Positions 7,255-12,178 of a stretch of DNA of 12,178 nt are shown here, piece after piece. Origin of the DNA: Brevundimonas sp. UBA4609 (lineage in GTDB: Bacteria > Pseudomonadota > Alphaproteobacteria > Caulobacterales > Caulobacteraceae); contig DGIZ01000081.1 of the NCBI GenBank assembly GCA_002386585.1, forward strand, positions 1-12,178, written 5' to 3'. Position 1 is the stretch's first letter; each line of letters opens with the position of its first letter. The translations under genes and the position numbers were made by a program. The notes beneath the pieces are model-generated. The model was not told where the DNA came from, searched no databases, and was given only the letters and a program-made list of their open reading frames with translations.

Positions 7255-7368
7255 CCGCTCATCCCAGCGGACGCCGGGACCCAGTGAATAAGCCAAACTG
7301 AGGCCTGACTGTGGAGCCCGGAGCCTGAAGCCAAAGCACTGGATCCCGGCGTCCGCCGGGATGAGCGG
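7255..7368. repeat. REP-like inverted pair of palindromic units
   Basis: Two 32-base arms, 7255-7286 and 7337-7368, are reverse complements at 30 of 32 positions and are separated by 50 bases. Each arm is itself a hairpin: right arm CCCGGCG-tc-CGCCGGG, left arm the same with one mismatch. This is the layout of the inverted doublets of repetitive extragenic palindromes common in alphaproteobacterial intergenic DNA. Family membership needs other genomic copies to confirm. It sits between the ppdK promoter and the ctrA terminator, in neither gene. Confidence 0.7.
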
Positions 7369-7417
7369 AAATCAGGCATCTGCGCCAACACACAAGGTGA
7401 ATTCAGCCAAAGGAAAA

Positions 7418-7441
7418 CGCCCGCCGGTTTCCCGGCGGGCG
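7418..7441 (-). terminator. Rho-independent terminator of ctrA
   Basis: A perfect 10-bp stem CGCCCGCCGG / CCGGCGGGCG with a TTTC loop. It is followed on the minus strand by TTTTCC, 44 bases past the ctrA stop codon. A second hairpin CCTGAG/CTCAGG (7458-7475) lies between the stop codon and this terminator. Confidence 0.88.
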
Positions 7442-7485
7442 CTTGCATTCCGTGCGTCCTGAGTGGAGGCTCAGGCCGGATCCGT

Positions 7486-8187
7486 TCAGGCGGCGACGGT
7501 GATCGCGCCCTCGGCCGGGTCGCGCAGAACATAGCCGCGGCCCCAGACGGTCTCGATGTAGTGCTTGCCGCCGGCGGCCGTCGCCAGCTTCTTGCGCAGC
7601 TTGCAGATGAAGACGTCGATGATCTTCAGCTCCGGCTCGTCCATGCCACCGTACAGGTGGTTCAGGAACATCTCCTTGGTCAGGGTCGTGCCCTTGCGCA
7701 GGGAGAGCAGCTCCAGCATCTGATATTCCTTGCCGGTCAGATGCACGCGGTGGCCGTTCACCTCGACGGTCTTGGCGTCCAGGTTCACCGCGATCTCGCC
7801 GGTGTGGATGATGGCCTGGGCGTGGCCCTTGGAGCGGCGGACCACGGCGTGGGTGCGCGCGATCAGCTCGTCCTTGTGGAAGGGCTTGGTCAGATAGTCG
7901 TCGGCGCCGCCGCCGAAGGTCTTGACCTTGGTGTCGATCTCATGGCTGCCCGAGAGGATCATCACCGGCGTATTGATCTTGCCGTTGCGCAGCTGACGCA
8001 GAACCTCGAGGCCGCTCATGTCGGGCAGGTTCAGGTCCAGCAGAATGAGGTCGTAGTCATAGATCTTGCCCAGATCGATGCCCTCCTCACCCAGGTCGGT
8101 GGTGTAGACGTTAAACCCTTCCGACTTCAGCATCAGTTCGATGCTTTGAGCCGTCGCGTGGTCGTCTTCGATCAACAGGACGCGCAT
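7486..8187 (-). CDS. ctrA: Cell-cycle response regulator CtrA
   Basis: A 233-residue OmpR-family response regulator, the master cell-cycle transcription factor of Caulobacterales. In Caulobacter it silences the replication origin and switches on flagellar, pilus, division and DNA-methylation genes after phosphorelay through CckA-ChpT. The receiver domain (1-about 118) has the acidic pair Asp8/Asp9, phospho-acceptor Asp51 in LLDLNLPD, and the switch Lys in LTKPFHKDE. The winged-helix DNA-binding domain (about 125-225) carries [35 protein letters not shown] and VWGRGYVL. It ends in Ala-Ala, matching the end needed for ClpXP-mediated, cell-cycle-timed destruction in Caulobacter. GGAGG (8199-8195) lies 7 bases before the ATG. 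The upstream region has TTAA boxes and four GAnTC sites, suggesting autoregulation and CcrM/GcrA timing. It is monocistronic, with its own terminator. Confidence 0.98.
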   Translation of the reverse strand: MRVLLIEDDHATAQSIELMLKSEGFNVYTTDLGEEGIDLGKIYDYDLILLDLNLPDMSGLEVLRQLRNGKINTPVMILSGSHEIDTKVKTFGGGADDYLTKPFHKDELIARTHAVVRRSKGHAQAIIHTGEIAVNLDAKTVEVNGHRVHLTGKEYQMLELLSLRKGTTLTKEMFLNHLYGGMDEPELKIIDVFICKLRKKLATAAGGKHYIETVWGRGYVLRDPAEGAITVAA

Positions 8188-8254
8188 TCATGCCCCTCCA
8201 GGCAAAGCTTGGGATGGCCGCACATGGCATGCGGCCGGGTAACCTTGTTCCAAC

Positions 8255-8286
8255 GTTAACGGGCCAAAACCTTAAGAAGGGTTAAC
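8255..8286 (-). promoter_or_regulatory. Candidate CtrA binding boxes (autoregulation)
   Basis: GTTAAC at 8255-8260, CTTAAG at 8271-8276 and GTTAAC at 8281-8286. The last two form TTAA-N6-TTAAC, one base shorter than the classic TTAA-N7-TTAAC. They lie 69-99 bases upstream of the ctrA start, where the CtrA-activated P2 promoter would be expected. Confidence 0.6.
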
Positions 8287-8319
8287 GCATCCCGATATGA
8301 AACGCCTAAGGTGATTTGC

Positions 8320-8352
8320 GAATCGTCGTCCAGAGTCCCGAGTCAAGGATTC
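8320..8352. promoter_or_regulatory. Cluster of four GAnTC (CcrM methylation) sites
   Basis: GAATC 8320-8324, GAGTC 8333-8337, GAGTC 8340-8344 and GATTC 8348-8352, all within 33 bases. In Caulobacter a GAnTC in ctrA P1 makes expression depend on replication-fork passage via CcrM and GcrA. Here the third site overlaps a minus-strand TTGACTC. Confidence 0.75.
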
Positions 8353-8560
8353 GTTAATTTATTCGACGCCGCCCCCTCATTCCCCTGTTGACGTCTGACG
8401 CGTCTTCCACAGGGGGCGTGCACAACCGCCCCCGTCAATGCCGGACCCCGCCTGTCGAAGCGACCGTTTCTGACGTTTCATAGGACAACATTCCTAACCC
8501 AGCCGTCCGACGCACTCATAATGGCGGCATCCACAGGAATGGCGGGAGGAAGCGCAGATC

Positions 8561-8932
8561 ATGGAACCCTATCGCGTGCCGGTGACGGAGGGCGACCGCA
8601 TCCGGGCGGACGCGGCCCTGTCGCTGTCGGGCCTGGCCCTGGGCGTGCCTGTCGCCGAGATGACGCGGCGCGAGCGAGTGCGGCCCAGGGCGTGTCGCGC
8701 GCGCTGGTCGGCCATGTATCTGGCGCACGTCTCCTTCGGCTGGCCGCTGGAGCGGGTGGCCCACGCCTTCGGCCTGAACCGGGCGACGGCGGGCGCCGCC
8801 TGCCGCTGGGCCGAGGACGAGCGCGACCGGCCCGACTACGACGCCCTGATGGACGGCCTGGAGGGGTCGCTGCGGGCGGTGATGGAGCTGCCCCTGGTCG
8901 ATCTGGCGCCCGAGATCGGAGCCCGCCGATGA
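8561..8932 (+). CDS. Orphan DnaA domain IV-like helix-turn-helix protein
   Basis: A 123-residue protein. Residues about 44-90 (CRARWSAMYLAHVSFGWPLERVAHAFGLNRATAGAACRWAEDERD, given here as one block only by its ends C45 and D89) resemble the DNA-binding domain IV of DnaA: a basic start, an AMYLA helix, a turn, and the FGxxRxTAxxAC recognition helix in place of DnaA's RDHTTV. There is no AAA+ ATPase part, so it cannot initiate replication as DnaA does; DNA binding is likely, and binding to DnaA boxes is a guess. The first 40 residues are an unrelated Arg/Ala-rich stretch. GGGAGGA lies 10 bases before ATG 8561. Its TGA overlaps the next gene's ATG (ATGA, 8929-8932), implying translational coupling to the DUF6456 gene. 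It is transcribed divergently from ctrA. No signal peptide or membrane helix. Confidence 0.85.
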   Translation: MEPYRVPVTEGDRIRADAALSLSGLALGVPVAEMTRRERVRPRACRARWSAMYLAHVSFGWPLERVAHAFGLNRATAGAACRWAEDERDRPDYDALMDGLEGSLRAVMELPLVDLAPEIGARR

Positions 8933-9645
8933 GCCGCCAACTGGAACGCGCCCGCAGCCTGCTGCAACGCCCCGGCGCCTGGCTGGACCAGGCGAACGGC
9001 GCCTATCCCTTGCGCCTCGGCGGCGACCGGCGCAGCCGGGTGGTGTTGACGCTGGACGAGGCCGTCTTCCGCGCCGTGATCGAGCGGCCGGGCCTGCGGT
9101 TGCGCGAAGGCGGCGGCTGGCTGCCTCGCGCGGCCAACGACCATGCTCCCGCCGCTCCCCCTCCCGGCCGCCCCGGCGTCATCGAGGGCGAGCGCGCGGT
9201 GATGGAGGGCGACGGCCGCCTGACCACCCGCCGCGCCAATCTGGGCGAGAGCCCGATCCTGTGGCTGGCCCGGCGCAAGGACCAATCGGGCCGCCCCTGG
9301 CTGACGCCGGCCGAGGTCGCGGCGGGCGAACGGCTGCGTGCCGAGGCCGAGATCGCGGCCGCCGGCCCCTCCCTGACCATGCGCTGGGACGCCTTGCCGA
9401 CCTCGCGTTCGGGCGGCGGGAGCGTGCGGATCGAACCGGGCGACCGCGCCATGTCCGCCTCGGGTCGGGTGCGGGCGGCGCTGGGCGCCTGCGGCCCGCG
9501 TCTGCGCGCCATGGTCGAGCAGGTCTGCATCCACGGCACGTCCCTGCAACTGGCGGAACAGGCCCTGTCCTTGCGCCGCCGACAGGGCAAGACCCTGCTG
9601 AAACAGGGATTGCAGGCTCTGGCCGAGCATTACGGCATCGGGTGA
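8929..9645 (+). CDS. DUF6456 domain protein, coupled to the DnaA-like gene
   Basis: A 238-residue cytoplasmic protein of unknown function. An N-terminal part (about 35-65, SRVVLTLDEAVFRAVIERPG followed by a GGGW turn) looks like a small helical/winged unit. A Pro/Ala linker near 68-82 follows. The DUF6456 region (about 100-236) is recognised by NLGESPILWLARRKDQSGRP from Asn104, TPAEVAAGERLRAE, a Trp-Asp strand (MRWDAL), GPRLRAMVEQVCIHGTSL, and a C-terminal helix-turn-helix-like end RRRQGKTLLKQGLQALAEHYG. The family name is from memory of the motif set and fairly certain. ATG 8929 overlaps the stop of the preceding gene; the frame is open back to 8521, but that part is the out-of-frame shadow of the DnaA-like gene. 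The pairing suggests both act together, probably on DNA. Confidence 0.82.
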   Translation: MSRQLERARSLLQRPGAWLDQANGAYPLRLGGDRRSRVVLTLDEAVFRAVIERPGLRLREGGGWLPRAANDHAPAAPPPGRPGVIEGERAVMEGDGRLTTRRANLGESPILWLARRKDQSGRPWLTPAEVAAGERLRAEAEIAAAGPSLTMRWDALPTSRSGGGSVRIEPGDRAMSASGRVRAALGACGPRLRAMVEQVCIHGTSLQLAEQALSLRRRQGKTLLKQGLQALAEHYGIG

Positions 9646-9759
9646 TACGGCCGAACTGCGACATTGCGACATGCAATCAGCGATTGTCGATCCATCATTA
9701 CTTAAGCATGGGCGTTCTACCCAGAGGCGATCCTTTCGGTCGCCGCGAGTAGAATTCCC
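9646..9759 (+). promoter_or_regulatory. Intergenic region with two hairpins before the barrel-hydrolase operon
   Basis: The first hairpin spans 9667-9689: CGA, bulge CATG, CAATC, loop AGC, GATTG, TCG. It lies 21 bases after the DUF6456 stop codon and could end that transcript, although no T-run follows. The second is GGCGA/TCGCC (9726-9730, 9740-9744), extended by CC/GG around a TTTC loop, 15 bases before the ATG at 9760. The ribosome-binding site of that ATG is weak. No clear promoter elements were recognised. Confidence 0.35.
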
Positions 9760-10551
9760 ATGAGCTTCTTCCGTCCAGCCGCACATGTTCTGGGCTTGTT
9801 TCTGGGCCTGACGGGCGGCGCCGCCGTCGCCCAGACCAGCGCCGAGGATCAGTGGCGCGTGACGGTCAGCCCCTATGTCTGGGCCACTTCGCTGGACGGA
9901 AACGTCACGCTGGCGGGCCACAAGGCGCCGGTGGACGTGTCCGCCTCGGACGCCTTCGACCAGCTGGAGAGCGTGGTCATGGGCGACGTCGAGGTGCGCA
10001 AGGGCCGCTGGGGCGCCTTCGTCGACTATCAATACGCCAAGACCCATGAGGGCGTGTCCCTGATGGGCGTCCCGGCCGAGTTGGGCACCCGCTCGACCAC
10101 CGTCTCGGGCGGCGTGCTGTTCCGCCTGATCGACGCCCCGCTGGGCGGCCGCACCGCCTTCGGCGACGCGCGCAGCTTCCGCGTCGAGCCTCTGGTCGGC
10201 GCCCGCTGGAGCCAGCTGCGGGCCGATCTGAACACCCCGCTGGGCGCCGTGCACAAGGGCGCCGAATGGACCGACCTGCTGCTGGGCCTGAGGGTCGAGG
10301 GCGACGTGTCCGAGCGCTGGACCCTGCGCGCCCAGGTCGACGCCGGCGGCCTGGGCGACGACGACCGCCACAGCCTGGCCTGGCAGGCCCTGACCTCCTA
10401 TCGCACCCCGCTGGCGGGCGGCGCCGTCTCGATCAACGCCGGCTACCGCCTGCTGCATCAGAACTATGAACAGGACGATTTCACCGGCCAGCGCTTCGAC
10501 TGGAAGGTGACCCGCCACGGCCCGGTCCTGGGCCTGTCGCTGACCTACTGA
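9760..10551 (+). CDS. Outer-membrane beta-barrel protein of unknown function
   Basis: A 263-residue exported protein. The signal peptide (FRPAAHVLGLFLGLTGGAAVA) is cut before Gln25. The mature chain has the alternating strand pattern of a barrel: WRVTVSPYVWATSLDGNVTL, VDVSASDAFDQLESVVMGDVEVRKGRWG (two adjacent blocks), FRVEPLVGARWSQL, WTDLLLGLRVEG, AVSINAGYRLLHQNYEQ and a final LSLTY with C-terminal aromatic Tyr. The PYVWA...DGNV and RKGRWGAFVDYQY pieces match a widespread uncharacterised proteobacterial barrel group that I cannot name. It is not related to the pair at 2853-4126 beyond the general fold. The gene ends 22 bases before a secreted amide hydrolase with a strong ribosome-binding site, so the two are probably co-transcribed; the barrel might pass the hydrolase's substrate or product, which is inference. 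Confidence 0.85.
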   Translation: MSFFRPAAHVLGLFLGLTGGAAVAQTSAEDQWRVTVSPYVWATSLDGNVTLAGHKAPVDVSASDAFDQLESVVMGDVEVRKGRWGAFVDYQYAKTHEGVSLMGVPAELGTRSTTVSGGVLFRLIDAPLGGRTAFGDARSFRVEPLVGARWSQLRADLNTPLGAVHKGAEWTDLLLGLRVEGDVSERWTLRAQVDAGGLGDDDRHSLAWQALTSYRTPLAGGAVSINAGYRLLHQNYEQDDFTGQRFDWKVTRHGPVLGLSLTY

Positions 10552-10573
10552 TCCCCTCGCTCAAGGAGACGAC

Positions 10574-11632
10574 ATGCGTAATGGAATGAAAAGGGGCGTC
10601 GCCGCCCTGGCCGCCGCCTTCATGCTGGCCGTTCCGGCGGCGGAAGCGTGCACGCGTTTCGTCTATCACGGCCACGACGGCGCGGTGATCACGGCCCGGT
10701 CAATGGACTGGAACGCCGAGATCATGACCAATCTGTGGATCTTTCCGCGCGGCATGGCGCGCGACGGGTCCGGCGGTCCCAACTCCCTGACCTGGACGTC
10801 CAAATACGGCAGCGTCATCGCCAGCGGCTATGACATCTCGACCGTCGACGGCGTGAACGAGATGGGCCTGGTCGCCAACCTCCTGTGGCTGGTCGAGTCG
10901 GAATACCCGGCCCACGATCCGAACAAGCCGGCCCTCAGCATCGCCGCCTGGGCGCAGTACGCCCTCGACAACTACGCCACCGTGGCCGAGGCCGTCGAAG
11001 CCCTGCGCGACGAGCCGTTCGTTCTGGTCAGCGACAATGTGCCCGGTCAGGATCGCCTGACTACCCTGCACCTGTCCCTGTCGGACTCCAGCGGCGACAG
11101 CGCCATCTTCGAATACATCGACGGCAAGCTGGTGATCCATCACAGCCGCGACTATCAGGTGATGACCAACTCGCCGACCTTCGACCAGCAACTGGCGCTG
11201 AACACCTATTGGCAGGGCATCGGCGGCACGACCTTCCTGCCAGGCACGAACCGGGCGGCCGACCGCTATGCGCGGGCCGCCTTCTACGTCAACGCCATCC
11301 CCAAGTTCGAAGACCAGAACATGGCCCTGGCCAGCGTGTTCAGCGTGATCCGCAACACCTCGGTGCCCTTCGGCATCTCGACCCCGGACCAGCCGAACAT
11401 CTCCTCGACGCGCTGGCGGACGGTCGTGGATCACAAGCGCAAGCTCTACTTCTTCGAGTCGGCCCTGACGCCGAACACCTTCTGGGTGGACCTGAAGAAG
11501 ATCGACTTCTCGCCGCGCGCTCCTGTCAAGCGCCTGGAGCTGGGCGAGAACCAGATCAACACCCATGCGGGCGACACCACCGCCCAGTTCAGCAACGCCC
11601 GAGCCTTCCCCTTCATGGGGCCGCAGTCCTAA
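10574..11632 (+). CDS. Periplasmic linear amide C-N hydrolase (choloylglycine hydrolase / penicillin V acylase family, Ntn hydrolase)
   Basis: A 352-residue Ntn hydrolase of the PF02275 family. Members split linear amide bonds in bile-salt conjugates, penicillin V or acyl-homoserine lactones. The signal peptide ends in AEA directly before Cys26, so cleavage exposes Cys26 as the N-terminal nucleophile. Arg42 and Asp45 (TARSMDW) and Asn199 (VMTNSP) fall at the same distances from the Cys as Arg18, Asp21 and Asn175 from Cys2 in bile-salt hydrolases; Arg231 (ADRYAR) and Asn102 fit the remaining active-site positions. Length and MTNSP agree with Gram-negative acylases, which often take acyl-homoserine lactones, so a signal-degrading role is the best guess in a non-gut organism. 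AAGGAG (10563-10568) is 5 bases before ATG 10574. It follows a barrel gene by 22 bases. Confidence 0.92.
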   Translation: MRNGMKRGVAALAAAFMLAVPAAEACTRFVYHGHDGAVITARSMDWNAEIMTNLWIFPRGMARDGSGGPNSLTWTSKYGSVIASGYDISTVDGVNEMGLVANLLWLVESEYPAHDPNKPALSIAAWAQYALDNYATVAEAVEALRDEPFVLVSDNVPGQDRLTTLHLSLSDSSGDSAIFEYIDGKLVIHHSRDYQVMTNSPTFDQQLALNTYWQGIGGTTFLPGTNRAADRYARAAFYVNAIPKFEDQNMALASVFSVIRNTSVPFGISTPDQPNISSTRWRTVVDHKRKLYFFESALTPNTFWVDLKKIDFSPRAPVKRLELGENQINTHAGDTTAQFSNARAFPFMGPQS

Positions 11633-11642
11633 GCTGACGAAA

Positions 11643-11673
11643 GGCGGTCGGGCTTCAGAAGATCCCGACCGCC
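11643..11673. terminator. Hairpin shared by converging genes; overlaps the end of the minus-strand coding region
   Basis: GGCGGTCGGG (11643-11652) pairs perfectly with CCCGACCGCC (11664-11673) around an 11-base loop. It starts 10 bases after the hydrolase stop. On the minus strand it is followed by TTTCGTC, and the stop codon of the membrane-protein gene (11655-11657) lies in the loop, so its last codons form one arm. Confidence 0.7.
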
Positions 11674-11948
11674 GCTTCGGCCCAGATCAGCAGCACGGAC
11701 AGGATCACCGCTGCGGCCAGTATCAGCCGCACCAGCGGAGTGCGCGCCTTCCACAGCAACAGCTCCAGCAGCAAGCCCGCCCCGATCAGCAGGACGGCGG
11801 CGAACAGGAAGTCCTGCGCGTCCCAGGCGACCTCGGAGGTGAACTGCATGGCCGCCAGCGGCGTCAGCAGGATCAGCCCGACCGCGCTCCAGCCGGCCGT
11901 TCGGATCGGATTGAAGAAAGCGGGCGCGCGTTTCATCAGGATCGACAT
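11655..11948 (-). CDS. Small three-helix inner-membrane protein, unknown function
   Basis: A 97-residue protein. A short basic N-terminus (MKRAPAFFNPIRT) leads to three predicted membrane helices, about residues 18-36 (WSAVGLILLTPLAAMQF), 47-66 (FLFAAVLLIGAGLLLELLLW) and 73-96 (LILAAAVILSVLLIWAE). The PLAAMQFTSEVAWDAQDF segment linking helices 1 and 2 matches a common uncharacterised family of small membrane proteins in which a MQFTxEVxW motif is kept. ATG 11948 is preferred over an in-frame GTG at 11963 because GGAG (11959-11956) stands 7 bases upstream. The gene converges on the amide hydrolase and ends inside a shared hairpin. A 16-bp perfect palindrome just upstream (11966-11981) suggests repression by a dimeric regulator. 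No function can be assigned. Confidence 0.82.
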   Translation of the reverse strand: MSILMKRAPAFFNPIRTAGWSAVGLILLTPLAAMQFTSEVAWDAQDFLFAAVLLIGAGLLLELLLWKARTPLVRLILAAAVILSVLLIWAEAAVGIF

Positions 11949-11965
11949 CGGACCGCTCCGCACAG

Positions 11966-11981
11966 GATGAGACGTCTCATC
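11966..11981. promoter_or_regulatory. Perfect 16-bp palindrome, candidate operator
   Basis: GATGAGACGTCTCATC reads the same on both strands. It ends 7 bases before the ribosome-binding site of the membrane-protein gene (11956-11959, minus strand). Uninterrupted palindromes of this type are typical of TetR-family dimers, but no such regulator gene is in the window. Confidence 0.55.
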
Positions 11982-12029
11982 ATGCGCCCGATCGCGCGCA
12001 ATCGGAAGCGAGACGACGCGCGTAATGCC

Positions 12030-12178
12030 TCTCCCTCCCCTTCATGGGGAGGGTGGTCGCGCAGCGACCGGGTGGGGAGGAACCGGTCCTGCTGGGCGTC
12101 GCGCTTGAATAGTCTTGCCGCCCCCACCCGACTTCGCCCTTACGGGCTCAGCCACCCTCCCCATGAAGGGGAGGGAGA
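12030..12178. repeat. Composite palindromic repeat element with perfect 27-bp outer arms
   Basis: The arm 12030-12056 is the exact reverse complement of 12152-12178, and the second arm may continue past the window. Inside, CGGGTGGGG (12069-12077) is inverted as CCCCACCCG (12122-12130), and local hairpins GGTCGC-gca-GCGACC (12055-12069) and GCCC-ttac-GGGC (12136-12147) lie beside the arms. No open frame of note is inside. It looks like a dispersed intergenic palindromic element of a kind I have seen in alphaproteobacteria; copy number cannot be judged here. Confidence 0.65.

Larger units (their letters stand above)
8188..8560. promoter_or_regulatory. Divergent control region between ctrA and the DnaA-like gene
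   Basis: 373 non-coding bases. Nearest ctrA are TTAA boxes at 8256-8259, 8272-8275 and 8282-8285 (the outer two in GTTAAC palindromes). Then come four GAnTC sites (8320, 8333, 8340, 8348). A -35-like TTGACT on the minus strand (8346-8341) overlaps the third one. Towards the plus-strand gene are paired GC-rich inverted repeats at 8382-8433, direct copies of CGTTTC (8465, 8474), and two CCACAGG motifs (8407, 8531), each part of a 7-of-9 match to the DnaA box TTATCCACA. GGGAGGA at 8544-8550 is the ribosome-binding site of the gene at 8561. The order distal GAnTC then proximal TTAA matches the P1/P2 plan of Caulobacter ctrA; the exact promoters are inferred. Confidence 0.7.

Noticed and set aside
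8388..8416. Plus-strand promoter starting with TTGACG at 8388
   Set aside because: The expected -10 position holds AGGGGG and there is no match to the Caulobacter -10 either.
8521..8928. N-terminal extension of the DUF6456 protein to an ATG at 8521
   Set aside because: This stretch overlaps the DnaA-like gene out of frame and has no ribosome-binding site; the ATGA overlap at 8929 explains the start.
8836..10518. A 560-codon open frame on the minus strand
   Set aside because: It runs antisense across two genes with good start sites and recognisable families (DUF6456 and beta-barrel); long antisense frames are expected at this G+C.
1..12178. CRISPR array, tRNA/rRNA genes, transposase or phage genes
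   Set aside because: No regularly spaced repeats, no cloverleaf or rRNA-like segments and no such protein families were seen.

Overview
The window looks like a chromosomal segment from a Caulobacterales alphaproteobacterium, most likely Brevundimonas or a close relative. The evidence is high G+C, an almost unmistakable CtrA cell-cycle regulator (phospho-acceptor Asp51, C-terminal Ala-Ala), clustered GAnTC methylation sites and TTAA boxes in front of ctrA, and short OmpA-like beta-barrel proteins. The genus is inference; CtrA itself is read directly from the sequence. There is no phage, transposase, CRISPR array, tRNA or rRNA in view.

Layout, left to right. (1) 1-1119 (+): 3' part of a KpsC-type Kdo transferase for capsule or surface polysaccharide. 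(2) 1269-2414 (+): a FabH-like beta-ketoacyl-ACP synthase of the beta-ketodecanoyl type, starting at GTG, with an intact Cys-His-Asn triad. (3) 2513-2779 (+): a small unknown protein, perhaps winged-helix. (4) 2853-3380 and 3593-4126 (-): two tandem paralogous outer-membrane beta-barrel genes, each with its own terminator; the leader of the first is full of inverted repeats. (5) 4346-7036 (-): pyruvate, phosphate dikinase. (6) 7037-7485: non-coding, with a REP-like inverted pair and the ctrA terminator. (7) 7486-8187 (-): ctrA. (8) 8188-8560: a 373-base divergent control region. (9) 8561-8932 and 8929-9645 (+): an orphan DnaA-domain-IV-like protein overlapped by a DUF6456 protein. (10) 9760-10551 and 10574-11632 (+): an outer-membrane protein and a secreted Ntn-type amide hydrolase, probably one operon. 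(11) 11655-11948 (-): a three-helix small membrane protein behind a perfect 16-bp palindrome. (12) 12030-12178: a composite palindromic repeat with perfect 27-bp outer arms, reaching the window edge.

How the parts fit: the cell-cycle theme is concentrated at 7486-9645, where ctrA and a DnaA-like/DUF6456 pair share one control region. The rest is mainly cell envelope (polysaccharide transferase, three beta-barrels, periplasmic hydrolase, small membrane protein) and central metabolism (PPDK, fatty-acid initiation). Most of the window is ordinary core genome. The parts that reward a second look are the ctrA divergent region, the structured leader at 3381-3540, the two palindromic repeats and the 16-bp operator-like palindrome.
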